NCBI RefSeq assembly: GCF_007859325.1
Contig: NZ_VOHK01000002.1
Coordinates: 538,069-602,068 of the forward strand
Length of the DNA stretch: 64,000 nucleotides
DNA from: Luteimonas marina
Lineage (GTDB): Bacteria > Pseudomonadota > Gammaproteobacteria > Xanthomonadales > Xanthomonadaceae
Direction: 5' to 3'
In this document: in pieces, positions 46,711 to 55,669 of the stretch
Layout of the letters: each line of letters starts with the position of its first letter
Position numbering within the stretch: the first letter of the stretch is position 1
Made by a program: the position numbers and the translations under genes
The notes under the pieces: model-generated
Told to the model about the DNA's origin: nothing
What the model saw: the letters and a program-made list of their open reading frames with translations, nothing else
The model's database searches: none

Positions 46711-47229
46711 ATGCCGGAACAGACCTTGCCCGACGATGCCGCCGCGCCGCCGCCGAAGAGCGCGCTCGACCGCCTGTCCGACGCCTCGATCGCGGTCGCG
46801 GTCGTCGCCCTGCTCGGACTGGTGGTGGTGCAGGGCTGGCAGGTGTTCGCCCGCTACGTGATCAACGACTCGCCGAGCTGGACCGAGCCGGTGACGATCG
46901 TGCTGCTGGCGGCGTCGATGAGCTTCGGCGCGGCGTCGGGCGTGCACACCGGGCGCCACTTCGGCTTCTTCCTGCTGGCCGAGGCCATGCGCCCGGCGCA
47001 TCGGCGGATCGTCGACACCATCGTCAACCTGGTGATCGTGGCGATCGGCGCGGTGCTGGCCGGCTGGGGCAGCGTGCTGCTGGTCGACGGCTTCGATGTG
47101 CGCATGGCGGGCGCGCCGCTGCCGCAGAGCCTGCCCTACCTGCCGCTGGTGCTGGGCGGCGCGCTGATGGTGGTGTTCGCGCTGGCGCGCGGCGCGGGGA
47201 CGTGGACGAAACGGGACGGGGCGGGCTGA
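46711..47229 (+). CDS. dctQ: TRAP transporter small permease (DctQ family)
   Basis: The 172-residue membrane protein has four helices (AVAVVALLGLVVVQGWQVFAR and three later). WQVFARYVINDSPSWTEP is the family signature in DctQ. Its start lies 11 bases after the binding-protein stop, and its stop shares one base with the large permease ATG. It links the binding protein to the DctM channel. Confidence 0.9.
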   Translation: MPEQTLPDDAAAPPPKSALDRLSDASIAVAVVALLGLVVVQGWQVFARYVINDSPSWTEPVTIVLLAASMSFGAASGVHTGRHFGFFLLAEAMRPAHRRIVDTIVNLVIVAIGAVLAGWGSVLLVDGFDVRMAGAPLPQSLPYLPLVLGGALMVVFALARGAGTWTKRDGAG

Positions 47230-48512
47230 TGGCGATTGCGTTGTTGTTCGGAGTGTTCGTGGTGCTGCTGGTGATCGGCGTGCCGGTGGCGTTCGCGCTG
47301 GCCGCGGCCTCGCTGGCGACGCTGTTCTATCTCGGCTTGCCGTCGGTGGTGCTGGTGCAGCAGGTGGGCGCGGGCATCGGCACGGCGTCGCTGATCGCGA
47401 TCCCGTTGTTCATCTTTGCCGGCGAAATCATGATGCGCGGCGGCATTTCCGAACGGCTGATCGCGCTGGCCTCGGCGCTGGTCGGGCGCATCCGCGGCGG
47501 ACTGGGCCAGGTCAGCATCCTGTCCTCGCTGTTCTTCGGCGGCGTGTCGGGCTCGGCGATCGCCGACGTGTCCGCGGTCGGCGGGACGATGATCCCGCAG
47601 ATGGTCAAGCGCGGCTACGACCGCGATTTCGCGGTCAATGTCAGCATCACCGCGGCGCTGGTGGCGCTGCTGGTGCCGCCCTCGCACAACCTGATCCTGT
47701 ACTCGGCGGCGATGGGCGGCGGCATCTCGATCGCCGACCTGTTCGCCGGCGGCATCCTGCCGGCGCTGCTGATGACGCTGGTGCTGATGGTCACCGGCTA
47801 CTTCGTCGCGCGCCGCCGCGGCTACGGCGTCGAGGCGTTCCCGGGGCTGCGCGCGGTGCTGGTGCGGCTGCTGGCGGCGCTGCCGGGGCTGGGGCTGGTC
47901 GCGCTGATCTTCGTCGGTATCCGCGCCGGCATCTTCACCGCGGTGGAGAGCGCGGCGGTCGCGGTGCTGTACGCGCTGCTGGTGACGACCGTGCTGTACC
48001 GCCAGCTGCGGCTGCGCGAGTTCCTGGAGACGGTGACGCACGCCGCGCGCACCACCGGCGTGATCCTGTTCGTGATCGCCACCGCCGCGCTGTTCGGCTG
48101 GCTGCTGGCCTACCTGCAGGTGCCGGCGGCGGCGGTGAACGCGCTGCAGTCCTTCGCCGACAGCCCGCAGATGGTGCTGCTGCTGATCGTGGTGCTGCTG
48201 CTGTTGCTGGGCATCTTCATGGACCTGGCGCCGATGATCCTGATCTGCACGCCGATCTTCCTGCCGGTCGCGCGCGCCTACGGCATCGACCCGATCCACT
48301 TCGGCATGGTGCTGGTGCTGGCCGGCGGCCTGGGCCTGGTGACGCCGCCGGTGGGGTCGGTGCTGTTCGTCGGCACCGCGATCGGCAAGATCAGCATCGG
48401 CGAGAGCCTGCGCTCGATCTGGCCGTTCTGGCTGGCCGGGCTGGCGGTGCTGCTGGTGGTGGCGTTCTGGCCGCCGCTGTCGCTGTGGCTGCCGGCGCTG
48501 CTGCGCGGCTAG
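47229..48512 (+). CDS. dctM: TRAP transporter large permease (DctM family)
   Basis: The 427-residue protein has about 12 membrane helices. It begins at an ATG overlapping the DctQ stop (TGATG). DctM landmarks include IGVPVAFALAAASLATLFYLG, AIPLFIFAGEIMMRGGIS, VSILSSLFFGGVSGSAIADVSAVG, and near the end LVTPPVGSVLFVGTAIGKISIGE. It forms the Na+-coupled channel that imports the ligand delivered by the binding protein. It completes a canonical TRAP operon. Confidence 0.93.
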   Translation: MAIALLFGVFVVLLVIGVPVAFALAAASLATLFYLGLPSVVLVQQVGAGIGTASLIAIPLFIFAGEIMMRGGISERLIALASALVGRIRGGLGQVSILSSLFFGGVSGSAIADVSAVGGTMIPQMVKRGYDRDFAVNVSITAALVALLVPPSHNLILYSAAMGGGISIADLFAGGILPALLMTLVLMVTGYFVARRRGYGVEAFPGLRAVLVRLLAALPGLGLVALIFVGIRAGIFTAVESAAVAVLYALLVTTVLYRQLRLREFLETVTHAARTTGVILFVIATAALFGWLLAYLQVPAAAVNALQSFADSPQMVLLLIVVLLLLLGIFMDLAPMILICTPIFLPVARAYGIDPIHFGMVLVLAGGLGLVTPPVGSVLFVGTAIGKISIGESLRSIWPFWLAGLAVLLVVAFWPPLSLWLPALLRG

Positions 48513-48593
48513 CAGGCGCCCCCGGTCCGGGCGTGCGGGGTGCGCCTGCCGCCGCGGCCTCCGCAATTCCCGCCGGCGCGCGCTAGACTGGAC

Positions 48594-48609
48594 GGACACC
48601 GGTATCACC
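48594..48609. promoter_or_regulatory. Operator-like site before the LacI-family gene
   Basis: GGACACCGGTATCACC lies 15 bases upstream of the regulator's ATG and has the same core as the sites at 44790 and 49935. It would give autorepression. Confidence 0.6.
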
Positions 48610-48623
48610 GGGCGGGACAAGAC

Positions 48624-49673
48624 ATGCCGCGTACTCGCAAGGAACCAGACGCCAGGGCCGACTTCCGCGGCAAGGCGGCGACCATCAACGACATCGCCCG
48701 GCTCGCCGGCGTGTCCAAGAAGACGGTGTCGCGCATCATCAACCGCTCGCCGCTGGTGCGCGGCGACACGCGCGAGAAGGTCGAGGCGCTGATGCGCGAG
48801 GTCGGCTACGTGCCCGACCCGCTGGCGCGCGGGCTGGCGTTCCGGCGCTCGTTCCTGATCGGCATGATCTACGACAACCCCACTGCGCAGTACATCGTCG
48901 ACATCCAGTACGGCGCGCTCGACGCGCTGCGCGACTCGGGCTTCGAGCTGGTGGTGCATCCCTGCGACAGCCGCAGCCCGGACTACGTGACCGGCGTGCG
49001 CCGCTTCGTGCAGCAGCAGAAGCTGCACGGGGTGATGCTGGTGCCGCGCGTGTCCGAGGACCAGGCGCTGTGCGACATGCTCAACGAGATCGGCTGCCGC
49101 TACGCGCGCATCGCCGCGGTGTCACTGGACGGGCCGGAGAAGATGGTGGTCACCCACGACCGCGACGGCGCCGCCGAAGTGGCCGACTACCTGCAGACGC
49201 TGGGCCATCGCGACGTCGCGATGATCACCGGCCCGGCAGCCTACCGTTCGGCGATCGAGCGCACGGAAGGCTTCGTCGGCGCGCTGCAGCGGCGCGGCAT
49301 CGAGCTGCCGAAGTCGCGCCTGGTCGAGGCCGGCTACACCTTCGAATCGGGCGTGGCCGCGGCCGAGAAACTGCTCGGCGCGAAGAAGCGCCCGACCGCG
49401 ATCTTCTGCGGCAACGACGAGATGGCGGCCGGCGTCTACCGCGTCGCGCTGCGCATGGGCATCCAGATCCCGCAGCAGCTGTCGGTGGTGGGCTACGACG
49501 ACAGTCCGCTGGCCTCGCGGCTGTGGCCGCCGCTGACCTCGGTGCGCCGCGACACCCGCGACACCGGGCGCATGGCCGCGGCCATGCTGCTGCAGAACGA
49601 AGCCGGCTCGCGCCCGCTGTCGAGCGTGCGCCCGCACCTGGTCATCCGCGATTCCTGCCAGCCGCCGGCGTAG
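48624..49673 (+). CDS. LacI-family regulator of the pectin locus (KdgR-like)
   Basis: The 349-residue repressor has a helix-turn-helix at residues about 22-45 (TINDIARLAGVSKKTVSRII), the hinge segment YVPDPLARGLAFRRSFLIGM, and a periplasmic-binding-protein-like effector domain (FCGNDEMAAGVYRVALRMG, VVGYDDSPLASRLWPPLTSV). It sits between the TRAP operon and kduID. Operator-like ACCGGT sites precede its own gene and the neighbouring units, consistent with a substrate-responsive repressor. The effector is probably a KDG/DKI-type sugar acid. I have not assigned kdgR as its symbol, since enterobacterial KdgR is of a different family. Confidence 0.88.
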   Translation: MPRTRKEPDARADFRGKAATINDIARLAGVSKKTVSRIINRSPLVRGDTREKVEALMREVGYVPDPLARGLAFRRSFLIGMIYDNPTAQYIVDIQYGALDALRDSGFELVVHPCDSRSPDYVTGVRRFVQQQKLHGVMLVPRVSEDQALCDMLNEIGCRYARIAAVSLDGPEKMVVTHDRDGAAEVADYLQTLGHRDVAMITGPAAYRSAIERTEGFVGALQRRGIELPKSRLVEAGYTFESGVAAAEKLLGAKKRPTAIFCGNDEMAAGVYRVALRMGIQIPQQLSVVGYDDSPLASRLWPPLTSVRRDTRDTGRMAAAMLLQNEAGSRPLSSVRPHLVIRDSCQPPA

Positions 49674-49699
49674 GGCTGCGTTCCGCAGGTTTCCTTGCC

Positions 49700-49783
49700 C
49701 GTCATTCCCGCGAAAGCGGGAATCCATGGACGTTCACCGGTTGAAAACAAAGTCCATGGATCCCCGCTTTCGCGGGGATGACG
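49700..49783. repeat. REP-like pair with non-identical arms
   Basis: The left arm is CGTCATTCCCGCGAAAGCGG and the right arm is CCGCTTTCGCGGGGATGACG, i.e. the inverse of the other (CCCCGCG) variant. Inner ATCCATGGAC/GTCCATGGAT match fully. It looks like a hybrid of two subfamilies. The gap from the LacI gene to kduI (345 bases) otherwise holds the operator at 49935 and no gene. Confidence 0.8.
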
Positions 49784-49934
49784 GGTGAAGTCCGTTACGG
49801 AACACAACACCAGGCCCTGCACAGGGGACTTCAATCCAGCGGCGTCCAGTGTCTCCCTCGGCAGAGAGACTTGCCTGTGAAGGCTTCCAGATCTCCCGCA
49901 GATTGCACGGCACAGAGCGTACTGCGGCGCAGTA

Positions 49935-49948
49935 TGACACCGGTTACC
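49935..49948. promoter_or_regulatory. Operator-like site before kduI
   Basis: TGACACCGGTTACC is the clearest copy of the shared motif. It lies about 70 bases before the kduI ATG, followed by AAATTGCGTAGGATA, which may include the promoter -10 region. Confidence 0.6.
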
Positions 49949-50018
49949 AAATTGCGTAGGATAGGCCCATCGACCCACTGACCGGCCTTCTGCCGGCCCC
50001 GCTTCCAGGAGCCCCGCC

Positions 50019-50867
50019 ATGTTCTGCAAGACCTACCACGCCACCCATCCGGACATGATGGACGGCGCGAGCAACGACCAACTGCGCGACCGCTACCTGA
50101 TCGGCAGCCTGTTCGTCGCGGACACGGTGCAGCTCAACTACTCGCACAACGAACGCTTCGTGATCGGCGGCGCCGCACCGGTGTCGAAGGCGGTCGAGTT
50201 GCCGCGCCAGACCGAGCCCGAGTCGGCCAAGGGCCATCCCTTCCTGGAGCGCCGCGAGCTGGGCGTGATCAACGTCGGCGCCGGCGCCGGCAAGGTCACC
50301 GTCGACGGCACCGCCTACGCGCTCGGCCCGAAGGACGGCCTGTACGTGGCGATGGGCAGCGAGGACGTCAGCTTCGAGTCCGACGATGCCGCCAACCCGG
50401 CGAAGTTCTACCTCACCTCGACGCCGGCGCACGCGCGCTTCGAGACGAAGCAGCTGTCGATCAAGGACGCGGTGGCGCTGGAGCGCGGCGCGCTGGAGAC
50501 CAGCAACGAACGCACCATCTACCAGTACATCGTGCCGGCCACCTGCCAGTCCTCGCAGCTGCTGCTGGGCCTGACCGTGCTCAAGACCGGCAGCGTCTGG
50601 AACACCATGCCGCCGCACCTGCACGACCGCCGCAGCGAGGTCTATTTCTACTTCGACCTCGGCGAGAACGATCGCGTCTACCACTTCATGGGCCAGCCGG
50701 AGGCGCAGCGCCACATCGTGGTGCAGAACGACGAGGCGGTGGTGTCGCCGCCGTGGTCGATCCACATGGGATCGGGCACCAGCAACTACGCCTTCATCTG
50801 GGCGATGGGCGGCGAGAACCTCGACTACACCGACATGCACGTGCTGGACATCTGCCAGCTCAAGTAA
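50019..50867 (+). CDS. kduI: 5-dehydro-4-deoxy-D-glucuronate isomerase
   Basis: The 282-residue cupin-fold isomerase converts 5-keto-4-deoxyuronate (DKI) to DKII in pectin breakdown. Its length fits E. coli KduI (278). The conserved zinc site is visible in [15 protein letters not shown] (HxH and Glu) and [21 protein letters not shown] (His). The start is ATG at 50019, and kduD follows after 27 bases. The operator-like sequence 70 bases upstream suggests induction by pectin products. Confidence 0.96.
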   Translation: MFCKTYHATHPDMMDGASNDQLRDRYLIGSLFVADTVQLNYSHNERFVIGGAAPVSKAVELPRQTEPESAKGHPFLERRELGVINVGAGAGKVTVDGTAYALGPKDGLYVAMGSEDVSFESDDAANPAKFYLTSTPAHARFETKQLSIKDAVALERGALETSNERTIYQYIVPATCQSSQLLLGLTVLKTGSVWNTMPPHLHDRRSEVYFYFDLGENDRVYHFMGQPEAQRHIVVQNDEAVVSPPWSIHMGSGTSNYAFIWAMGGENLDYTDMHVLDICQLK

Positions 50868-50894
50868 CCGCGCGACACACCAGGAGAACGCATC

Positions 50895-51653
50895 GTGGCA
50901 AGCAATCCCTTCAGTCTCGAAGGCAAGGTCGCGCTGGTCACCGGCGCCAACACCGGCCTCGGCCAGGGCATCGCGCTGGCGCTGGCGCAGGCCGGCGCCG
51001 ACATCGCCGCCGCCGGCATCGTCGAAGCCGCCGAAACCGGCGAGAAGGTGCGCGCGCTGGGCCGCCGCTTCCTCAACCTCGACGCCAACCTGACCAGCAT
51101 CGAGCCGGTCGAACGACTGGTGAAGGAGACCGTCGACGGCCTCGGTGGGCTCGACGTCCTGGTCAACAACGCCGGCCTGATCCGTCGCGCCGACGCGGTC
51201 GACTTCAGCGAGAAGGACTGGGACGACGTGATGAACGTCAACATCAAGTCCGCGTTCTTCATGTCGCAGGCGGCGGGCCGGCACTTCATCGCGCAAGGGC
51301 GCGGCAAGATCATCAACATCGCCTCGATGCTGTCGTTCCAGGGCGGCATCCGCGTGCCTTCGTACACCGCGTCCAAGAGCGGCATCGCCGGCATCACCCG
51401 CCTGCTCGCCAACGAGTGGGCGAACAAGGGCATCAACGTCAACGCGATCGCGCCGGGCTACATGGCCACCGACAACACCGCCCAGCTGCGCGCCGACGCC
51501 GAGCGCAGCAAGGCGATCCTCGACCGCATCCCGGCCGCGCGCTGGGGCGAGCCATCGGATCTCGGCGGCACCGCGGTGTTCCTCGCCAGCGCCGCGTCGG
51601 ACTACGTCAACGGCGCGGTGATCCCGGTCGACGGCGGCTGGCTGGCGCGCTGA
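50895..51653 (+). CDS. kduD: 2-dehydro-3-deoxy-D-gluconate 5-dehydrogenase
   Basis: The 252-residue SDR enzyme reduces DKII to KDG with NADH. The cofactor loop is TGANTGLGQG. NNAG and the active-site Ser in NIASMLSFQGG are present, as is the catalytic YTASKSGIAG. FSLEGKVALVTG and the closing VIPVDGGWLAR are typical KduD ends. The start is GTG with AGGAG upstream. It pairs with kduI as one transcript and hands KDG to KdgK. Confidence 0.95.
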   Translation: MASNPFSLEGKVALVTGANTGLGQGIALALAQAGADIAAAGIVEAAETGEKVRALGRRFLNLDANLTSIEPVERLVKETVDGLGGLDVLVNNAGLIRRADAVDFSEKDWDDVMNVNIKSAFFMSQAAGRHFIAQGRGKIINIASMLSFQGGIRVPSYTASKSGIAGITRLLANEWANKGINVNAIAPGYMATDNTAQLRADAERSKAILDRIPAARWGEPSDLGGTAVFLASAASDYVNGAVIPVDGGWLAR

Positions 51654-51664
51654 GGTTTTCTCCG

Positions 51665-51716
51665 GAACGGGCGGGGAGGTCGACGTCCTCCCCGATGTGG
51701 TCCTCTCCGCCCGTTC
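51665..51716 (+). terminator. kduD terminator
   Basis: Outer arms GAACGGGCGG and CCGCCCGTTC enclose an inner hairpin GGGGAGG/CCTCCCC, and a T-rich stretch (TTCTTGTCTT) follows. It would separate kduID from the esterase gene. Confidence 0.75.
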
Positions 51717-51776
51717 TTCTTGTCTTGCGCTGCTGGCCGGCAACCGCAGTTCCACCCGACACCGAGCGAAGCCATC

Positions 51777-52898
51777 GTGCGGATCCTGAAAGCAGTCGCC
51801 GCCTGCATCGCCCTGTGCGCCGCCACCCACGCCGCGGCCGGTGAACCGCGCCGCGTGTTCATCGCCGGCGACTCCACCGCCAGTGCCTATCCCGCCGAGC
51901 GCGCGCCGCGCGAGGGCTGGGGCATGCAGCTGCAGCCCTGGCTCGCCGAGGGCTGGGACGTGCGCAACCATGCGCAAAGCGGGCGCAGCGCGCGCAGCTT
52001 CGTCGAGGAGGGCTGGCTCGACGGCATCGCGCGGGAGCTGCGCGCCGGCGACGTGCTGCTGGTCCAGTTCGGGCACAACGACGAGAAGGTCGAGGACCCG
52101 ACGCGCTACAGCGATCCCGCGCTCGCCTTCCCGCAGTGGCTGGCGCGCTACGTGGCGCTGGCGCGCGCACATGGCGCCACGCCGGTGCTGGTGACGCCGG
52201 TGGCGCGGCGCAAGTTCGACGGCACGCAGCTGCTCGACACGCACGGGCCGTATCCGCAGGCGGTGCGCGAACTCGCGCGGCGCGAAGGCGTCGCGCTGGT
52301 CGATCTCGCCGGTTCGAGCATGGACTGGCTGCGCGCGCTCGGCGACGCCGCGTCGAAGCCGTACTACCTGCACCTGCCGGCGCAGAAGCAGGCCGACGAC
52401 ACCCATTTCAGCGCCGCCGGCGCCCGCGTGGTGGCCTGCCTGGTTGCGGCCGGCTGGCGCGATGCCGATCCCGCCGCGCCGGTGAAGCCGGTCGACACCG
52501 ACGAATGCCGCGCCATTCCCGCGCCCGCGCCCGCGCCGGTGTCGCCTTCGACCGTGGTCAACGAGGCCGACATCGCCGTCGGGCAGCCCGGCCCGCACGA
52601 GGGCGCCGGCACCACCACCGCGTATCCGTTCTTCGCCGACGCCACCGGCTTCGACCTCGTGTTCCGCAAGCGCGCGCTGCACCCGGGCGCGACCATCGGC
52701 GGGCACGTCAACGACAAGGACGAGATCTACTACGTGCTGTCGGGCCGCGGCGAGCTGGTGCTCAACGACGCGACGCGCGAAGTCGGCCCGGGCGACGCGA
52801 TCCTCACCCGCAGCGGCGACAGCCACGCGCTGCGCCAGCTCGGCGACGAGGACCTCGTGATCTTCATCGTCTACGACGAAAGCGCGCGCAAGCCCTGA
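51777..52898 (+). CDS. SGNH acetylesterase fused to a C-terminal cupin
   Basis: The protein has about 373 residues and a signal peptide (AVAACIALCAATHAAAGE). Residues about 25-240 form a rhamnogalacturonan-acetylesterase-like SGNH hydrolase with the four blocks intact: GDSTAS, NHAQSGRS, GHNDEK and DDTHFSAAGA. After a Pro/Ala linker comes a cupin_2 domain (about 265-370) with HPGATIGGHVNDKDEIYYVL and GDAILTRSGDSHAL. One cupin His of the HxH pair is Asn here, so the metal site may be partial. The esterase probably deacetylates pectic polymers, and the cupin could bind a sugar. The start is GTG; the track-like upstream extension has no ribosome-binding site. Confidence 0.85.
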   Translation: MRILKAVAACIALCAATHAAAGEPRRVFIAGDSTASAYPAERAPREGWGMQLQPWLAEGWDVRNHAQSGRSARSFVEEGWLDGIARELRAGDVLLVQFGHNDEKVEDPTRYSDPALAFPQWLARYVALARAHGATPVLVTPVARRKFDGTQLLDTHGPYPQAVRELARREGVALVDLAGSSMDWLRALGDAASKPYYLHLPAQKQADDTHFSAAGARVVACLVAAGWRDADPAAPVKPVDTDECRAIPAPAPAPVSPSTVVNEADIAVGQPGPHEGAGTTTAYPFFADATGFDLVFRKRALHPGATIGGHVNDKDEIYYVLSGRGELVLNDATREVGPGDAILTRSGDSHALRQLGDEDLVIFIVYDESARKP

Positions 52899-52922
52899 GG
52901 GGGGCCTCCCGCAAGGGCGGCT

Positions 52923-53141
52923 TCAGCCGCCCGCAGCCTCGATCGCCGCGCGCTGCGCATCGGCCGCATCCTGCACCGTATCCTCGACCGCCTTCGCCTT
53001 GTCGATCGGCGCCTGGATCGCATCGCGCAGCTGCGTGGCCTGCGGCTCCGGAGGCTTGTCCCGTGGCGGTTCGGCCGGCGGCGCGCAGGCCGCGCACAGC
53101 AACGCGAGGGTCAGCAGGGCGGGCATGCGGATGGCGTCCAT
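52923..53141 (-). CDS. Small lipoprotein of unknown function
   Basis: The 72-residue protein has a signal peptide and the lipobox LLCAAC (cysteine near residue 19). A proline-rich stretch (PPAEPPRDKPPEPQ) and an amphipathic helix (AIQAPIDKAKAVEDTVQDAADAQRAA) follow. It resembles small xanthomonad lipoproteins of unknown role. The antisense frames in this stretch look non-coding. Confidence rests on the clear lipobox and normal codon bias. Confidence 0.65.
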   Translation of the reverse strand: MDAIRMPALLTLALLCAACAPPAEPPRDKPPEPQATQLRDAIQAPIDKAKAVEDTVQDAADAQRAAIEAAGG

Positions 53142-53201
53142 GGCGGCCTCCTCGGGTGAGCCGGCGCTATGCTACGCCCGACACGGCCTCGGAAACGCGA
53201 C

Positions 53202-53978
53202 ATGGACCCGCATCGCTGGCGCCTGGACGGACAACTCGCGCTGGTCACCGGCGGCAGCGCCGGCATCGGCCGCGCGATCGCGCGCGAACTGCTCGGCCTC
53301 GGCGCCACGGTGCTGATCGTCGCCCGCAGCGGCGACGCGCTCGAGGCCGCGCGCGACGAACTCGCCGACGAGTTCCCCGACGGCGACATCCGCGCCTTCA
53401 TCGGCGACGTCTCCGACGACGAGCAGCGCCGGGAGATCCTCGACTGGGTGGAGGACGAAGGCGAGGGGCTGAACATCCTCGTCAACAACGCCGGCGGCAA
53501 CCTCACCCGCGCCGCCGGCGACTACAGCGAGGACGAATGGCGCGAGATCTTCGAGATCAACGTCTTCAGCGCCTTCGAACTCTCGCGCTACGCGCATCCG
53601 CTGCTGACCCGGCACGCGGCCTCGTGCATCGTCAACGTCGGCAGCGTGTCCGGCCTGACCCACGTGCGCAGCGGCGCGCCCTACGGCATGAGCAAGGCCG
53701 CGATGCACCAGATGACGCGCAACCTCGCCGTCGAATGGGCCGAGGACGGCGTGCGCGTCAACGCGGTCGCGCCCTGGTACATCCGCACGCGCCGCACCTC
53801 GGACAAGCTGTCCGATCCCGACTACCTCGACGAAGTGCTGCTGCGCACGCCGATGGGCCGTGTCGGCGAACCCGAGGAAGTCGCCGCCGCCGTCGCCTTC
53901 CTGTGCCTGCCCGCCGCCAGCTACATCACCGGCGAATGCATCGCGGTGGACGGCGGGTTCCTGCGCCATGGGTTCTGA
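53202..53978 (+). CDS. SDR family oxidoreductase, tropinone reductase-like
   Basis: The 258-residue protein has [10 protein letters not shown] for NAD(P) binding, NNAG, the serine in VNVGSVSG, and the catalytic [27 protein letters not shown] at the start and [14 protein letters not shown] at the end are like the tropinone-reductase group of plants and bacteria. The substrate is unknown. The next gene starts 11 bases before its stop. The ATG at 53202 is chosen over an earlier one for better agreement with SDR lengths. Confidence 0.88.
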   Translation: MDPHRWRLDGQLALVTGGSAGIGRAIARELLGLGATVLIVARSGDALEAARDELADEFPDGDIRAFIGDVSDDEQRREILDWVEDEGEGLNILVNNAGGNLTRAAGDYSEDEWREIFEINVFSAFELSRYAHPLLTRHAASCIVNVGSVSGLTHVRSGAPYGMSKAAMHQMTRNLAVEWAEDGVRVNAVAPWYIRTRRTSDKLSDPDYLDEVLLRTPMGRVGEPEEVAAAVAFLCLPAASYITGECIAVDGGFLRHGF

Positions 53979-54474
53979 CATCCCCGCGCAACTGCGCGGG
54001 GCGCATCCGCCCGCGCCCTGGCTGGTGCGTTCCACCTCGCCCCTGCACTGCGTCGTCGCCTTCGCCTCGGGCGCGGTGCTGCAGCACCTGTTCGGCCTGC
54101 CGCTGCCGCAGGGCGGCGTGCGCGAGGCCCTGCATGTCGCCGGCACGGTGCTGGCCAACGCCGGCCTGCTGCTGGTGCTGTGGAGCTTCGCCCTGTTCGC
54201 CCGCCTGCGCACCACGATCCTGCCGGGTGAGGCGCCCACGCGCCTCGTGCGCGGCGGCCCGTACCGGTGGACGCGAAACCCGGTCTACCTCGGCATGCTG
54301 GCCAGCTACGCCGGCCTGGCGCTGATGTACGACGTTCCGTGGGCGCTGCTGACGTTGCCGGGACCGGTCTGGATCCTGCAGCGCGCGATCATCCCCTACG
54401 AGGAATCGCGGCTGCATGCGCGCTTCGGCCGGGACTACGCCGCCTATCGCGAAGCGGTGCGGCGCTGGCTGTGA
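53968..54474 (+). CDS. Isoprenylcysteine carboxyl methyltransferase-like membrane protein
   Basis: The 168-residue protein has three to four membrane helices. Its C-terminal half carries the ICMT/PEMT-type motif [24 protein letters not shown], then the acidic [26 protein letters not shown]. This is the SAM-binding signature of the bacterial integral-membrane methyltransferase family. The methylated substrate is unknown. The start ATG lies within the SDR stop region, so the two are translationally linked. Confidence 0.8.
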   Translation: MGSDIPAQLRGAHPPAPWLVRSTSPLHCVVAFASGAVLQHLFGLPLPQGGVREALHVAGTVLANAGLLLVLWSFALFARLRTTILPGEAPTRLVRGGPYRWTRNPVYLGMLASYAGLALMYDVPWALLTLPGPVWILQRAIIPYEESRLHARFGRDYAAYREAVRRWL

Positions 54475-54565
54475 TGCCGCGGCGCGACGGCCATGACCCC
54501 GGACGTCATGGCAGCGGCCGCCGCGCGATGGTATGAAGCAGGCTCCCCATCAAGGAGCCCGACCC

Positions 54566-55000
54566 ATGGAAGCCAGTGAACTGCACCGCGGCCGCCTGAT
54601 CGACCACCTGCAGCTGGTGGTGCGTGACCTCGACGCCAGCCGGCGCTTCTACGAAGCGGCGCTGGGCGCGCTGGAGGTGCCGCTCGGCGGCAGCGGCGAC
54701 GACTGGTTCTGGGCCGACGAACTGTTCGTCTCCACCGCCGGCAGCGAGGCCGCGCAGGGCGCACTGACCGGACGCCACCACTTCGCCTTCCAGGCGCGCG
54801 ACCGCGCGATGGTCGAGGCCTTCCACGCCGCCGCGCTCGCGAATGGCGGCACCGACAACGGCGCGCCCGGCGAGCGCCCCTACCATCCGGGCTACTACGG
54901 CGCGTTCGTGCTCGATCCCGACGGCAACAACGTCGAGGCGGTGTACCACGGCCCCGCGCAACGCAGCGCGGATTCGGTGCGGATCACGTTCGAGGAATGA
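54566..55000 (+). CDS. VOC-family (glyoxalase-like) protein
   Basis: The 144-residue protein has one VOC domain: LIDHLQLVVRDLDASRRFYEAAL at the start, HHFAFQARDRAMVEAFHAAAL in the middle, and YYGAFVLDPDGNNVEAVYH at the end. Conserved His and Glu (HLQL, HHFAF, NNVEAVYH) could bind a metal. It may be a dioxygenase, isomerase or resistance protein, but the sequence does not say which. AAGGAG lies nine bases before the ATG. Confidence 0.88.
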   Translation: MEASELHRGRLIDHLQLVVRDLDASRRFYEAALGALEVPLGGSGDDWFWADELFVSTAGSEAAQGALTGRHHFAFQARDRAMVEAFHAAALANGGTDNGAPGERPYHPGYYGAFVLDPDGNNVEAVYHGPAQRSADSVRITFEE

Positions 55001-55012
55001 GGCGCGGGCCGC

Positions 55013-55669
55013 TCAGGGCGGCATCGCGCAGGTCGAGTCGGTCAGGATCTTCGTGACCCGCGCGAACTCCTCCTGCAGCGCCGGCTTGTCGGGGCCGCGG
55101 GCGTGGCGCCAGCCGGATTCGATCTCGCGCTGGCGGCGCTTCCAGCCGTCGCAGGCGGCCTTGTCGCCGACGCGCGCGCAGACGTCGTACTTGTTCTCGC
55201 AGGCGGCGCCGACGCCGGCGGTGTCCAGGCGCACGCAGCGCGGCTTGGGCGACGGGTCCTCGCTGACGTAGCTGTCGTTGTCCCAGGTCTCGCACTGGTA
55301 GATCGGCGGTGGGGGCAGGCGCTCGGCGTCGGCGAGCTGCGCCGCCTTCGGCAGGTCCGGGCGCTCGGGGCCGGTGATCGGTTCGTCCTGCGGTCCGGCG
55401 ACCTGGATGAAGTTCGACAGCGGCGGCGGCGTGTAGACGGGCTCCTCGACGACCGTCAGACCACCGGAGGCCTGCGGCGGCGGCCGCGACGGCAGCGCGT
55501 CGACCTTGCGCACTTCCTGGCGGCTGCCGGCGGGGCAGGGGGTGCCGTTCTGGATCGTGACCTCGCCGCTGGCGGCGGTGCAGCGGTAGATCGTGCTGCC
55601 GTCCTGCGCCGGCGCCATCGACATGCGCAGCAGCAGCACGAGGCCGAGCACCACCGCGACGCGGCGCAT
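55013..55669 (-). CDS. DUF4124 secreted protein, paralogue 2
   Basis: The 218-residue protein has a signal peptide ending near MSMAPAQDG and a DUF4124-like N-terminal domain (TIYRCTAASGEVTIQNGTPC). A Pro-rich linker leads to a second cysteine-containing region (IYQCETWDNDSYVSEDPSPKPRCV, CENKYDVCARVGDKAACDGW). The cysteines probably form disulfides in the periplasm. The function is unknown. Its ATG shares one base with the stop of the upstream paralogue. Confidence 0.8.
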   Translation of the reverse strand: MRRVAVVLGLVLLLRMSMAPAQDGSTIYRCTAASGEVTIQNGTPCPAGSRQEVRKVDALPSRPPPQASGGLTVVEEPVYTPPPLSNFIQVAGPQDEPITGPERPDLPKAAQLADAERLPPPPIYQCETWDNDSYVSEDPSPKPRCVRLDTAGVGAACENKYDVCARVGDKAACDGWKRRQREIESGWRHARGPDKPALQEEFARVTKILTDSTCAMPP

